A DNA stretch of 64,000 nucleotides from Streptomyces sp. GESEQ-35 (GTDB lineage Bacteria > Actinomycetota > Actinomycetes > Streptomycetales > Streptomycetaceae): NCBI RefSeq assembly GCF_017948485.1, contig NZ_JAFFSX010000004.1, forward strand, positions 310,001 to 374,000, written 5' to 3'. The position numbers and the translations under genes were made by a program. A model generated the notes under the pieces. It was not told the DNA's origin and did no database searches. It saw only the letters and a program-made list of their open reading frames with translations. Positions 1 through 8,599 of this stretch are shown one piece after another (the stretch's first letter is position 1; each line of letters opens with the position of its first letter).

Positions 1-612
1 GCGGTCGCCGAGAACGATCGCCTCCTCCAGGCTGTGGGTGATGAAGAGGGTCGTCGTCCTCAGCGACTGGGTGATGCCGAGGAGTTCGTCCTGAAGGATC
101 ATGCGGAGCTGGGCGTCTAGTGCGGCGAACGGCTCGTCCATGAGGAGGAGTTCGGGTTCCACCGCGAGCGCCCGGGCGATCGCGACGCGTTGGCGCATGC
201 CTCCGGACAGGGCCGCCGGGTAGGCGTCGGCGAAGTCGGCCAGGCCCATGCGGGTCAGCCAGGCGCCGGCGCGCGCGTTCGCCTCGCGGCGCGGGACGCG
301 CTGGATGTCCAGGCCGAAGCGGACGTTCGCGTGGACGGTCTTCCAGTCGTAGATGCCGTAGTCCTGGAAGATCATGGCGGCCGGGCGAGGGCTGGATGTA
401 CGGATCTCCAGGCGGCCCGTGCTGGGGCGGAGCAGGCCCGCGGCGATGCGCAGCAGCGTGGACTTGCCGCAGCCCGAGGGGCCGACGAGGCAGACGAACT
501 CGCCGGGGGCGACGGCCAGATCGAGGGGGCCGAGGGCGTGGACGGCCCGTGGGCCCCGGCCGAAGGTTCGGGTCAGGTCACTGGACTTGAGTTTCGGATA
601 CGGCTCTCCCAC
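1..612 (-). CDS. ABC transporter ATP-binding protein, nitrate/sulfonate/taurine type (cut by window edge)
   Basis: The ATPase subunit of an importer, read from a GTG at 612 and still open at base 1, so only the first 204 codons are present. Visible parts are Walker A GPSGCGKST (residues 44-52), Q-loop FQD (82-84), signature LSGGMRQR (135-142), Walker B LLLMDEPFAALDA and the H-loop FITHS. The DEPFAALDA wording and the domain layout are those of the SsuB/TauB/NrtD group, which energises uptake of sulfonates, taurine, nitrate or thiamine precursors. The substrate cannot be told, because the permease and binding protein would lie outside the window. No neighbour on the right shares its strand and role. 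Confidence 0.9.
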   Translation of the reverse strand, partial: MGEPYPKLKSSDLTRTFGRGPRAVHALGPLDLAVAPGEFVCLVGPSGCGKSTLLRIAAGLLRPSTGRLEIRTSSPRPAAMIFQDYGIYDWKTVHANVRFGLDIQRVPRREANARAGAWLTRMGLADFADAYPAALSGGMRQRVAIARALAVEPELLLMDEPFAALDAQLRMILQDELLGITQSLRTTTLFITHSLEEAIVLGDR

Positions 613-704
613 AGTGTCTCCTCGCGGAGTGCGGAACGGACTGGTGGGCGCCGCCGACGATATGACGACCCGTCAGATACGGGAAGGTCGTACGCAGCAG
701 AAAA

Positions 705-731
705 CCCCCGGCACTGGATCAGTGCCGGGGG
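705..731 (-). terminator. Rho-independent terminator of the Fur-family gene
   Basis: A perfect 11-bp inverted repeat (CCCCCGGCACT / AGTGCCGGGGG) with a 5-base loop. On the minus strand it is followed by TTTT, a classical intrinsic terminator just beyond the stop codon at 761. Confidence 0.85.
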
Positions 732-760
732 CTCGCAGCAGTACGTATTACGCCGTTGTG

Positions 761-1177
761 CTACGCCGTCGCGCAGTTGGGGCACAGTCCGCGGTACGTC
801 ACCTCGACGTCCGAGACCGTGAAGCCGAAGCGCTCCGAGTCGGGGAGGTCGGCCAGCGGGTTGCCGGTGGGGTGGACGTCCCGGATGGAGCCGCAGTGGG
901 CGCAGACCAGGTGGTGGTGTGGCTGGTGGGCGTTCGGGTCGTAGCGTTTGGCGCGCTTGTCGGTGGCGACCTCGAGCACCTCGCCGAGGGAGACCAGCTC
1001 GCCCAGGGTGTTGTAGACGGTCGCCCGGGAGATCTCGGGCAGCTTGGTCACAGCTCGCGCGTGGACCTCGTCGGCCGTCAGGTGGACGTGTTCGCCGTCG
1101 AGGACCTCGGCCACGACGCGCCGCTGTGCGGTCATCCGCCATCCGCGGCCGCGCAGTCGTTCCAGAAGGTCGCTCAT
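761..1177 (-). CDS. catR: Fur-family metalloregulator, CatR/PerR-like repressor of the adjacent catalase
   Basis: A 138-residue Fur-family repressor: N-terminal winged helix (TVYNTLGEL is the recognition-helix region), then the metal-binding half with an HQPHHH cluster and two Cys pairs, CAHC and CPNC, that should hold the structural zinc. An ATG at 1177 is preferred; an in-frame GTG at 1183 is possible and neither has a strong ribosome site. It is divergent from a catalase gene. In S. coelicolor the Fur homologue CatR beside catA is a peroxide-sensing repressor of catA, so the same role is inferred here. Metal identity and peroxide sensitivity are not visible from sequence. Confidence 0.82.
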   Translation of the reverse strand: MSDLLERLRGRGWRMTAQRRVVAEVLDGEHVHLTADEVHARAVTKLPEISRATVYNTLGELVSLGEVLEVATDKRAKRYDPNAHQPHHHLVCAHCGSIRDVHPTGNPLADLPDSERFGFTVSDVEVTYRGLCPNCATA

Positions 1178-1234
1178 GCGCACCAGCTTAACAGCAAGGG
1201 ACCAGAATCCGAATAGGTGTGAATTTGGAGCTCT

Positions 1235-1252
1235 ACTTGATTTGGATTAAGT
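1235..1252. promoter_or_regulatory. Candidate Fur/CatR operator between regulator and catalase
   Basis: An imperfect palindrome ACTTGAT-TTGG-ATTAAGT (6 of 7 arm positions pair) in an A/T-rich 87-bp divergent intergenic region. This is the usual place and composition for a peroxide-type Fur operator that would control both genes. Binding is inferred. Confidence 0.5.
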
Positions 1253-1309
1253 CTAATGTAGGATCGACCCATGGACAGTGCGGGGGCAGAACTGACGCAG
1301 GAGGCACGC

Positions 1310-2761
1310 GTGACGCAGGGACCGCTTACGACGGAGGCCGGTGCTCCGGTCGCCGACAACCAGAACAGTGAGACCGCGGGCCTCGGCGGCCCGGTCCTCG
1401 TCCAGGACCAGCTCCTGCTGGAGAAGCTGGCCCACTTCAACCGTGAGCGCATCCCGGAGCGTGTGGTGCACGCCCGCGGCGCCGGCGCCTACGGCACCTT
1501 CACGGTGACGGCCGATGTGACGAAGTACACGCGCGCCAAGTTCCTTTCGGAGGTGGGCAGGCAGACCGAGACCTTCCTGCGCCTCTCCACGGTCGCGGGC
1601 AACCTCGGTGCGGCCGACGCGGTGCGTGACCCCCGTGGCTGGGCGCTGAAGTTCTATACCGAGGAGGGCAATTACGACCTCGTCGGCAACAACACCCCGG
1701 TGTTCTTCATCAAGGACGCCATCAAGTTCCCGGACTTCATCCACACCCAGAAGCGCGACCCGTACACGGGCAGCCAGGAGGCGGACAACGTCTGGGACTT
1801 CTGGGGGCTCAGCCCTGAGAGCACTCATCAGGTGACCTGGCTGTTCGGCGACCGCGGCATCCCGGCGTCGTACCGCCACATGAACGGGTACGGCTCGCAC
1901 ACCTACCAGTGGAACAACGAGGCCGGCGAGGTCTTCTGGGTCAAGTACCACTTCAAGACCGACCAGGGGATCAGGAACCTCACGCAGGCGGAGGCGGGCC
2001 GGCTCGCCGGTGAGGACCCGGACAGCCACCAGCGCGACCTGCGCGAGTCCATCGAGCGCGGCGAGTTCCCGACGTGGACCGTGCAGGTGCAGATCATGCC
2101 GGCGGCGGACGCGGCGACGTACCGCTTCAACCCCTTCGACCTCACCAAGGTGTGGCCGCACGAGGACTACCCGCCGATCGAGATCGGCAAGCTGGAGCTC
2201 AACCGCAACCCGGAGAACGTCTTCGCGGAGGTGGAGCAGTCGATCTTCAGCCCCGCCCACTTCGTGCCGGGCATCGGCCCGTCCCCGGACAAGATGCTCC
2301 AGGGCCGCCTCTTCGCGTACGGCGACGCCCACCGCTACCGCGTCGGCATCAACGCCGACCACCTGCCGGTGAACCGCCCGCACGCCACCGAGGCGCGCAC
2401 CAACTCCCGTGACGGTTTCCTGTACGACGGCCGTCACAAGGGTGCGAAGAACTACGAGCCGAACAGCTTCGCGGGCCCGTTCCAGACGGACCGCCCGCTG
2501 TGGTCCGCCACCGCGGTGACCGGCGGCACGGGCAACCACCCGGCCCCGGTGCACGCCGAGGACGACGACTTCGTACAGGCGGGCAACCTCTACCGGCTCA
2601 TGTCCGAGGACGAGAAGGAGCGGCTGATCGACAACCTGGCGGGCTTTATCGCCAAGGTCTCGCGCAGCGACATCGCCGAGCGTGCGATCGACAACTTCCG
2701 TCAGGCGGACGGTGACTTCGGCAAGCGGCTGGAGGCCGCGGTCCAGGCCCTGCGCGGCTGA
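1310..2761 (+). CDS. catA: Monofunctional haem catalase
   Basis: Decomposes hydrogen peroxide in the cytoplasm. The 483-residue protein is a small-subunit clade catalase. The distal histidine lies in [12 protein letters not shown] (His54), the distal Asn in [11 protein letters not shown], and the proximal haem tyrosine in [13 protein letters not shown] chose GTG at 1310 because CAGGAGG ends 6-7 bases upstream and the resulting N-terminus ([18 protein letters not shown]) is the one I recall for Streptomyces CatA. An upstream ATG at 1271 would add 13 residues with no good ribosome site. It is divergent from the Fur-family gene, which probably represses it until peroxide appears. Confidence 0.95.
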   Translation: MTQGPLTTEAGAPVADNQNSETAGLGGPVLVQDQLLLEKLAHFNRERIPERVVHARGAGAYGTFTVTADVTKYTRAKFLSEVGRQTETFLRLSTVAGNLGAADAVRDPRGWALKFYTEEGNYDLVGNNTPVFFIKDAIKFPDFIHTQKRDPYTGSQEADNVWDFWGLSPESTHQVTWLFGDRGIPASYRHMNGYGSHTYQWNNEAGEVFWVKYHFKTDQGIRNLTQAEAGRLAGEDPDSHQRDLRESIERGEFPTWTVQVQIMPAADAATYRFNPFDLTKVWPHEDYPPIEIGKLELNRNPENVFAEVEQSIFSPAHFVPGIGPSPDKMLQGRLFAYGDAHRYRVGINADHLPVNRPHATEARTNSRDGFLYDGRHKGAKNYEPNSFAGPFQTDRPLWSATAVTGGTGNHPAPVHAEDDDFVQAGNLYRLMSEDEKERLIDNLAGFIAKVSRSDIAERAIDNFRQADGDFGKRLEAAVQALRG

Positions 2762-2794
2762 CACACCCACCAGCACTGGATCGCTTGTCGAAGC

Positions 2795-2827
2795 GGGCCG
2801 GATTCCCTGAAGCCAGGGGTCCGGCCC
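2795..2827. terminator. Hairpin between convergent catalase and CBS genes
   Basis: Inverted repeat GGGCCGGA / TCCGGCCC around a 17-base loop that itself pairs partly (CCCTG / CAGGGG). It lies between two convergent 3' ends and can serve both. Confidence 0.6.
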
Positions 2828-2839
2828 GTTCGCGTGGGC

Positions 2840-3232
2840 TCAGGCCGGTACCTGCTGCCGTAGCGGTGCCCAGCAGCGGATGATGTCGCGGACCGAGACG
2901 ATACCGACGGGCTCGTTGTGGTCGAGGACGATCAGGTGACGGAAACCGCCGTGTGTCATCGCATGGGCGGCCTCCTCCAGCGTCCAGGACGGGGCCGCGA
3001 ACACGACATCGGTGGTGGTGTGGGCGTGGGCCGGCTCCGCGGCCTGGTCCTGGCCCAGGCCGACCGAGATCAGGATGTCGCGTTCGGTGAGGATGCCGAT
3101 ACCGCCGGCGTCGGGATCGAGGACGACGGCCGCGCCCACCCGGCGGGCGGACATCAGCGCGGCGGCCTGGCGAAGGGTGTGGGTCGGGCCGATGGTGAGG
3201 ACCACTGTGCTCATGGCGTCACGGACGAGCAT
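2840..3232 (-). CDS. Two-CBS-domain protein
   Basis: A 130-residue protein made almost only of two CBS motifs (about residues 1-60 and 70-125), each with the usual GI-x-(T/S)-x-(R/D)-D end (GILTERDIL, GIVSVRDII). CBS pairs bind adenosine ligands and act as sensors. No catalytic domain is attached, so the partner is unknown. An ATG at 3232 is chosen, 11 bases after AGGAGG; a GTG at 3244 would overlap that ribosome site. The gene is convergent with catalase, and hisN lies upstream on the same strand about 115 bases away. Confidence 0.82.
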   Translation of the reverse strand: MLVRDAMSTVVLTIGPTHTLRQAAALMSARRVGAAVVLDPDAGGIGILTERDILISVGLGQDQAAEPAHAHTTTDVVFAAPSWTLEEAAHAMTHGGFRHLIVLDHNEPVGIVSVRDIIRCWAPLRQQVPA

Positions 3233-3348
3233 GGATGGAGCCACCTCCTGAGGGTCGCCCCCGCTTGTTCACCGTTTCACAAGTTCACAAGGGGCGGGAC
3301 TCTCAGAGTGACAGGCAAAGAGGGGGTCAACAAGAGGAAGGGTGTTGG

Positions 3349-4149
3349 TCAGTACCGCTCGTTGAGGTAGCCCAGGAGCTCGTCGTGCAGCAGGCCGTTC
3401 GACGCGGCGGCGTTGCCGCTGTGCGGGCCCGGGCGGCCGTCGAGGCCGGTGAAGGCGCCGCCGGCCTCCGTCACGATGATCGCGTTCGCGGCCATGTCCC
3501 ACAGCGACAGCTCGGGCTCGGCGCAGATGTCGACGGCGCCCTCGGCGACCAACATGTACGGCCAGAAGTCGCCGTACGCGCGCGTGCGCCAGACCTCGCG
3601 GGTCAGGTCGAGGAAGCCGCCCAGCCGGCCCTGGTCCTCCCAGCCGGTGAGCGAGGAGTACGCGAACGAGGCGTCGGTGAGGCTGGACACGCGGGAGACG
3701 CGCAGCCGGGAGGCCGAGGAGAGACTGCGGCCGGTGAAGGCGCCGTGGCTCTTCGCGGCCCACCAGCGGCGGCCGAGCGCGGGGGCGGAGACGAGGCCGA
3801 CGACGGGCTCGTAGCCGCCCTCGACTGCCTCCGTCAGGGAGATGAGCGTGGCCCAGACGGGGACGCCGCGTACGTAGTTCTTGGTGCCGTCGATCGGATC
3901 GATGACCCAGCGCCGGGGGCCGGTGCCCTCGACGCCGTACTCCTCGCCGAGGACCGCGTCCCGGGGGCGGGCGCGCTGAAGCTGCCCGCGGATGAGTTCC
4001 TCCGTGGCCTTGTCCGCCTCGCTGACCGGAGTCATGTCCGGCTTCGTCTCGACCTTCAGGTCGAGGGCCTTGAAGCGGGCCATGGTCGTCGCGTCGGCGG
4101 CGTCCGCGAGGACGTGGGCGAAGCGGAGATCGTCGAGGTAGTCGGGCAT
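3349..4149 (-). CDS. hisN: Histidinol-phosphatase, inositol-monophosphatase family
   Basis: A 266-residue metal-dependent phosphatase of the inositol monophosphatase fold. Motifs are [20 protein letters not shown] (metal-binding Asp and the DGT loop) and [15 protein letters not shown]. In actinobacteria this subfamily removes phosphate from L-histidinol phosphate, the penultimate step of histidine synthesis, and the gene usually lies outside the his operon, as here. The RsgA-AroA-HisN neighbourhood is conserved in Streptomyces (from memory). The general family cannot fully exclude activity on inositol phosphates. Confidence 0.88.
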   Translation of the reverse strand: MPDYLDDLRFAHVLADAADATTMARFKALDLKVETKPDMTPVSEADKATEELIRGQLQRARPRDAVLGEEYGVEGTGPRRWVIDPIDGTKNYVRGVPVWATLISLTEAVEGGYEPVVGLVSAPALGRRWWAAKSHGAFTGRSLSSASRLRVSRVSSLTDASFAYSSLTGWEDQGRLGGFLDLTREVWRTRAYGDFWPYMLVAEGAVDICAEPELSLWDMAANAIIVTEAGGAFTGLDGRPGPHSGNAAASNGLLHDELLGYLNERY

Positions 4150-4276
4150 GCGTGAACCGTATCTTTCGCGGTCGGGGCCGGGCTACAGGGTGAGGTGGGG
4201 GAAAGGTGTGTACAGCCACGCGATCACCCGAGTGCCGGTGACCGCCGTCGCACGCTCCTTCTGCCCTCGCGACCCC

Positions 4277-4301
4277 TTGACAGTGCCCCCGTGCGCGTCA
4301 A
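4277..4301 (+). promoter_or_regulatory. TTGAC/GTCAA inverted repeat upstream of the TetR gene
   Basis: TTGACA at 4277-4282 could be a -35 element, and TTGAC is repeated in inverse as GTCAA 15 bases on. It may be promoter, operator or both for the divergent hisN/TetR interval. Weak evidence. Confidence 0.25.
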
Positions 4302-4335
4302 ATCTGGGGCCAGAGTCGGTCGGGCTCGGGAGGCG

Positions 4336-4944
4336 ATGATGCCTGCAGCGCGGGAATCCCTGCTGGACGCCGCTTACACGGCGCTGGCGCGGCGGCCATG
4401 GGCCGCGGTGCGGATGGTGGATGTGGCGGCGGCGGCCGGGGTGTCCCGGCAGACGCTCTACAACGAGTTCGGGAGCAAGGAAGGGCTGGCCCGGGCGCTC
4501 GTACGGAGAGAGGTCGACGCCTATCTCGCCGGTGTGGACCGGGCCCTCGCCACCCACAACGACGCCCGCGAGCGGCTCACCGCCACCGCCGAGTGGACCG
4601 CCTCGGTGGCCCGGGAGAACGCGCTCGTACGGGCCATGCTCACCGGCTGCTGGAGCGAGCGGCTGCCCTCGCCGACGCTCTCGGCCGTGCCGTCCTCCTC
4701 GGCGGTGCCGGCCCAGCGGCGGGCGGACGGGCCGCTGCCCGCACCCGGTGACTTGGTGGCCCTCGTCCGTGACCGCGCCGTGGCGTCGCTGTCCGGACCC
4801 GGCACCCGCAAGTCGGACACCGCCGACCTGGCCCGGTCCTGCGAACTGGTCGTCCGGCTGGCACTGTCCTGCGTGGCGGCCCCGCCCGGTGAGGGCGGCG
4901 TCGCGGAACTCGTACGGAGCGCGCTGTACCGGCAGTTGGTGTGA
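4336..4944 (+). CDS. TetR-family transcriptional regulator
   Basis: A 202-residue regulator. The N-terminal TetR helix-turn-helix (about residues 8-55) shows AAAAGVSRQTLYNEFGSKEG, followed by a poorly conserved ligand domain. Two adjacent ATGs (4336 and 4339) sit just after GGGAGG. It is divergent from hisN and convergent, 7 bases apart, with an SMR exporter gene; TetR regulators often control such exporters, but that link is only positional. The middle of the protein (about 120-155) is Pro/Ala/Ser-rich. Confidence 0.85.
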   Translation: MMPAARESLLDAAYTALARRPWAAVRMVDVAAAAGVSRQTLYNEFGSKEGLARALVRREVDAYLAGVDRALATHNDARERLTATAEWTASVARENALVRAMLTGCWSERLPSPTLSAVPSSSAVPAQRRADGPLPAPGDLVALVRDRAVASLSGPGTRKSDTADLARSCELVVRLALSCVAAPPGEGGVAELVRSALYRQLV

Positions 4945-4951
4945 AACGAGT

Positions 4952-5275
4952 TCAGTGCGCCGAGCCCGACAGCTGGAGCCCGATGACGCCCACGATCACG
5001 AAGCTGATCGAGATGAGCTTGAGCGTCGACACGAGGTCGCCCAGGAAGATCATGCCGTAGATGGCGGTGCCCGCCGCGCCGATGCCCGTCCACACCGCGT
5101 AGGCCGGGCCCACGTCGAGTTTCTTCAGGGACAGCGTCAGCAGGCCGAAGCTGCCGAGTGCGAAGATGCAGAACGCGACGGTCGGCCACAGCCTGGTGAA
5201 ACCGTGCGACAGCTTCAGACAGACGGCGAAACCGGTTTCGAGAAGTCCCGCCACAACCACCAGCAGCCACGCCAT
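4952..5275 (-). CDS. sugE: Small multidrug resistance family exporter, guanidinium exporter (Gdx/SugE) type
   Basis: A 107-residue inner-membrane protein with four predicted helices and the essential helix-1 glutamate at residue 13 (MAWLLVVVAGLLETG). The helix-3 segment GPAYAVWTGIGAAGTAIYG is the Gdx/SugE signature, so guanidinium-proton antiport is more likely than broad drug efflux. ATG 5275 follows GGGAGG with 6-base spacing. Upstream starts are ignored because they encode no membrane sequence. SMR proteins act as dimers; some are paired, but no second SMR gene is present. Confidence 0.85.
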   Translation of the reverse strand: MAWLLVVVAGLLETGFAVCLKLSHGFTRLWPTVAFCIFALGSFGLLTLSLKKLDVGPAYAVWTGIGAAGTAIYGMIFLGDLVSTLKLISISFVIVGVIGLQLSGSAH

Positions 5276-5380
5276 GTCTTGTCCTCCCGTGTGTACACGT
5301 CGACTGCTTCGTCTGGCTTGGATCGGACTCGGTGCGATTATGCACTTACCGACCTTGCGTGCAGACAAACAACGCGGAGG

Positions 5381-6388
5381 TCAGTCGCCTTCCTTCCGTT
5401 CCCTCGTGGCCAGCAGCCGACGCAGGGAGTACAGCCGTGCCGGGTCCGCATGTCCCTCGGCCACCCACGCGTCCAGCGCGCAGTCGGGCTCGTCGTGACT
5501 GCACGCGCGCGGACAGCCCTCGGTGCCCGGCTCCAGGTCGGGGAAGGCGTGAATGACCCGGGACGGATCCACGTGGTGCAGCCCGAAGGACCGTACGCCC
5601 GGGGTGTCGATGACCCAGCCGCCGCCGAGCAGTGGCAGCGCGAGCGCCGATGTCGTCGTGTGCCGGCCGCGGCCCGTCACCGCGTTCACATGTCCGGTGC
5701 TGCGCCGACGGTCCTTCGGCACCAGTGCGTTGACCAGCGTGGTCTTGCCGACGCCGGAGTGGCCCACGAACGCCGTGATCTTGCCGTCCAGTTGCTCGCG
5801 CACCCGGTCCGCCGCGTCGCCGTTCTCCAGCTCCTCGCGGCTGGTGACGACGTACGGGATGTCCAGGGCGCCGTACAGCTCCAGGAGTTCGTCGGGCGGG
5901 GCGAGGTCCGACTTCGTGAGCACGAGGAGCGGTTCCAGGCCGCCGGCGTACGCCGCCACCAGGCAGCGGTCGATGAGGCGTGGGCGCGGTTCGGGGTCGG
6001 CGAGGGCGGTGACGATGGCGAGTTGGTCGGCGTTGGCGACGACCACGCGCTCGTACGGATCGTCGTCGTCCGCCGTGCGACGCAGGGCCGAAGTGCGTTC
6101 CTCGATGCGGACGATGCGGGCGAGCGCGTCCTTCTTGCCGGACATGTCGCCGATGATGGCCACCCGGTCGCCGACGATCGCGGCCTTGCGGCCCAGTTCG
6201 CGGGCCTTCACCGCCATCACGATCCGGTCGTCGACGAGGCAGGTCAGGCGGCCGCGGTCGACGGTGAGGACCATTCCCTCGGCCGCGTCCTCGTGCTTGG
6301 GGCGGATGTTCGTACGCGGCCGGTTGCCCTTGCGGTTCGGGCGGCTGCGGATGTCGTCCTCGTCGGTGTGCTTGCCGTAGCGGCGCAT
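5381..6388 (-). CDS. rsgA: Ribosome small-subunit GTPase, 30S maturation factor
   Basis: A 335-residue circularly permuted GTPase. After a basic N-terminus and an OB-like fold come motifs in permuted order: G4 LTKSD, G1 GHSGVGKTTLVN, G3 DTPGVRSFG. It ends in a zinc-binding segment (CPRACSHDEPDC). RsgA helps the late assembly of the 30S subunit and responds to (p)ppGpp. It starts 9 bases after aroA stops on the same strand, so the two form an operon. Confidence 0.93.
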   Translation of the reverse strand: MRRYGKHTDEDDIRSRPNRKGNRPRTNIRPKHEDAAEGMVLTVDRGRLTCLVDDRIVMAVKARELGRKAAIVGDRVAIIGDMSGKKDALARIVRIEERTSALRRTADDDDPYERVVVANADQLAIVTALADPEPRPRLIDRCLVAAYAGGLEPLLVLTKSDLAPPDELLELYGALDIPYVVTSREELENGDAADRVREQLDGKITAFVGHSGVGKTTLVNALVPKDRRRSTGHVNAVTGRGRHTTTSALALPLLGGGWVIDTPGVRSFGLHHVDPSRVIHAFPDLEPGTEGCPRACSHDEPDCALDAWVAEGHADPARLYSLRRLLATRERKEGD

Positions 6389-6397
6389 GGCGTGCCC

Positions 6398-7723
6398 CTA
6401 CGCCCCGTCGCTCCCGAGCATCCCGGTCCACAGGTCGGGGAAGTCCGGCAGGGTCTTAGCCGTCGTCGCCACGTTCTCGATCTGCACGCCCTCCACGGCG
6501 AGGCCGATGACCGCGCCGGCGGTGGCCATGCGGTGGTCCTCGTACGTGTGGAAGATCCCGCCGTGCAGCCGGCGCGGGCGGATGTGCAGACCGTCGGCGG
6601 TCTCGGTGACATCGCCGCCGAGTTCGTTGATCTCCTTGGTGAGCGCGGCCAGTCGGTCCGTCTCGTGCAGACGCAGGTGCGCGACACCGCGGAGCGTGGA
6701 GGGCGAGTCGGCGAGGGCGGCCACGGCCGCGATGCCGGGCGTGAGTTCGCCTACGTCGCTCAGGTCGACATCGATGCCATGAATCGCACCGGAACCGGTG
6801 AACTCCAGGCCGTACTCGGTCAGTTGGCAGGAACCGCCCATCTCGGTGAAGATCTCGCGCAGCCGGTCACCGGGCTGGGTGGTACGGGCCGGCCAGTCCG
6901 GGACGAGCACCTTGCCGCCGGTCACCAGCGCCGCCGCCAGGAACGGCTGGGCGTTGGACAGATCCGGCTCCACCGTCAGGTCCCGGCCGAGCAGCGCGCC
7001 CGGCGTGACCCGCCAGACGTTCGGCTCGCCGCCCGACTCCGGGGTGTCCACCTGGGCGCCGACTGCGCGCAGCATGTCCACGGTCATGCGGATGTGCGGG
7101 AGGGAGGGCAGGGCCGAGCCGGTGTGGCGGACCTCGACGCCCTGGTTGAAGCGCGGGCCGGAGAGGAGGAGCGCGCTGACGAACTGGGACGACGAGGACG
7201 CGTCGATCTCCACCGGGCCGCCGTCCAGCGCCCCGCCGCCGTGCACGGTCAGCGGCAGCGTGCCGCGGCCGTCGTCGTCGATACGGGCGCCGAGGACGCG
7301 CAGGGCGTCGAGCACGCCGTTCAGGGGGCGCTCGTAGGACCTCGGGTCGCCGTCGAAGCGGATTTCGCCGTCGGCGAGGGCGGCGACGGGGGGCAGGAAG
7401 CGCATGACGGTGCCGGCGTTGCCCACGTCGACGGTGGCCGGGCCGCGGAGGCCTGCCGGCAGGACGCGCCAGGTCTCGCCCGTGCCGTTGGGGCCGACGC
7501 CCTCCTCGATGCCCACGCCCATTTCGCGCAGGGCGCCGGCCATCAGCAGGGTGTCGCGTGAGCGCAGCGGGCGGCGGAGCCAGCCGGGCTCGCTTGCGAG
7601 GGCGGCCAGGACCAGGGCTCGGTTGGTGACGGACTTGGACCCCGGTACGTGGACCGTCGCGTCGACGGCTCCGCTTGCGTGCGGGGCGGGCCAGAGGGCG
7701 GTGTGTGCGTGTTCCGGGGCCAT
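6398..7723 (-). CDS. aroA: 3-phosphoshikimate 1-carboxyvinyltransferase (EPSP synthase)
   Basis: A 441-residue enzyme of the shikimate pathway that joins phosphoenolpyruvate and shikimate-3-phosphate. Motifs: [16 protein letters not shown] near the N-terminus, [23 protein letters not shown] and, near the C-terminus, EDHRMA. It is the first gene of the aroA-rsgA operon. Confidence 0.95.
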   Translation of the reverse strand: MAPEHAHTALWPAPHASGAVDATVHVPGSKSVTNRALVLAALASEPGWLRRPLRSRDTLLMAGALREMGVGIEEGVGPNGTGETWRVLPAGLRGPATVDVGNAGTVMRFLPPVAALADGEIRFDGDPRSYERPLNGVLDALRVLGARIDDDGRGTLPLTVHGGGALDGGPVEIDASSSSQFVSALLLSGPRFNQGVEVRHTGSALPSLPHIRMTVDMLRAVGAQVDTPESGGEPNVWRVTPGALLGRDLTVEPDLSNAQPFLAAALVTGGKVLVPDWPARTTQPGDRLREIFTEMGGSCQLTEYGLEFTGSGAIHGIDVDLSDVGELTPGIAAVAALADSPSTLRGVAHLRLHETDRLAALTKEINELGGDVTETADGLHIRPRRLHGGIFHTYEDHRMATAGAVIGLAVEGVQIENVATTAKTLPDFPDLWTGMLGSDGA

Positions 7724-7779
7724 GGGCCCACTCTATAAGTCGGGGGTTGGGTAGGTCGTGTGTCGGCCGCGGGTCCGTT

Positions 7780-7809
7780 GTGGCTGGTCGCGCAGTTCCC
7801 CGCGCCCCT
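7780..7809 (+). repeat. Interspersed intergenic repeat, copy A
   Basis: A 30-bp element whose core is CGCGCAGTTCCCCGCGCCCC, preceded by GTGGCTGGT. Six copies occur in the window. This one lies between the aroA start and the 3' end of the M50 gene, next to that gene's hairpin. Confidence 0.85.
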
Positions 7810-7810
7810 G

Positions 7811-7840
7811 CGTGATGCGCCCCTTCGGGGCTGCATCACG
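7811..7840 (-). terminator. Hairpin at the 3' end of the M50 protease gene
   Basis: Nested inverted repeat: CGTGATGC / GCATCACG outside, GCCCC / GGGGC inside. It overlaps the stop codon of the M50 gene and adjoins repeat copy A. Confidence 0.6.
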
Positions 7841-8549
7841 CATCCAGCAGCCACCGGCCTCCACCTATCAGCGAGCACAGGCTCACCGCATGGAACAGGA
7901 ACAGCCACAACCCCGCCGGCACATGCGTCAACCTCGACAACTGGTCCGCGTCCGAGTCGCCCGCACCGCCCCGCGACCGCTTCGCCTGCAACTCGAAGGC
8001 CGGGCGCACCCCGCCGATCAGCAGGAACCAGACGACCGCGTACGCGAACGCCGCCTGGACCTGGGGACCGGCCAGCCAGGACACGACCACGAACGTGCCG
8101 CCGGTGAGGACCACGGTCAGGGCGCCGTAGGCGTTGCGGATCATGACCAGCATCGCCAGGAGCAGGGCCGTGGCCAGCCACAGGAGGAGGGTGATGCGGC
8201 CGGCGCCGAGGAGGGCGGCGCCGCCCAGGCCGAGGAGCGGGGGTGCGGTGTAGCCGGCTGAGGCGGTGAGGATCATGCCGAGGCCGTACGGCTTGCCGCG
8301 GCTGACGGTGAGGCCGCTGGTGTCGGAGTGCAGGCGTATGCCGGTGAGCTGCCGGCCGGTGACCAGCGCGACCAGGCCGTGGCCGCCCTCGTGGGCGATG
8401 GTGATGGCGTTGCGGGCGATGCGCCACAGGCCGTGCGGGACGACCACCGCGACCGCGGCGACGAGGCTCCCGATCACCACCCACAGGTCGGGGTCGGTCT
8501 GGGTGCCGACGAGCTCGTCCCACAGAGAGGTCGCTGTGCTGCTGTCCAT
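7836..8549 (-). CDS. M50-like membrane metalloprotease
   Basis: A 237-residue membrane protein with about six hydrophobic segments and the zinc motif HEGGH (in TIAHEGGHGLVALVTGR), as in the M50B peptidases (site-2 protease relatives). Its substrate is unknown; there is no PDZ domain or anti-sigma partner beside it. ATG 8549 is chosen because it leaves about 50 bp to the divergent SRAP gene. A longer frame to 8618 would run over that promoter and encodes unconserved-looking sequence. Confidence 0.75.
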   Translation of the reverse strand: MDSSTATSLWDELVGTQTDPDLWVVIGSLVAAVAVVVPHGLWRIARNAITIAHEGGHGLVALVTGRQLTGIRLHSDTSGLTVSRGKPYGLGMILTASAGYTAPPLLGLGGAALLGAGRITLLLWLATALLLAMLVMIRNAYGALTVVLTGGTFVVVSWLAGPQVQAAFAYAVVWFLLIGGVRPAFELQAKRSRGGAGDSDADQLSRLTHVPAGLWLFLFHAVSLCSLIGGGRWLLDA

Positions 8550-8599
8550 GTGTCCGGGGTGCTCCCTCTGGTCATTCGGAATCTGGCAGTGTGGCACGT

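Noticed and set aside
1253..2776. About 500-codon minus-strand frame opposite the catalase gene.
   Set aside because: Catalase on the plus strand is beyond doubt; the reverse frame is Val/Arg-rich shadow.
5276..5380. Guanidine riboswitch before the SMR gene.
   Set aside because: No tandem hairpins with ACGR loops and no room for a ykkC-type aptamer before rsgA.
4421..7561. Very long open frame (over 1000 codons) on the plus strand across TetR, SMR, rsgA and aroA.
   Set aside because: It is an antisense and out-of-frame shadow of well-identified genes, with Arg/Pro/Ala-rich low-complexity translation and no domain.
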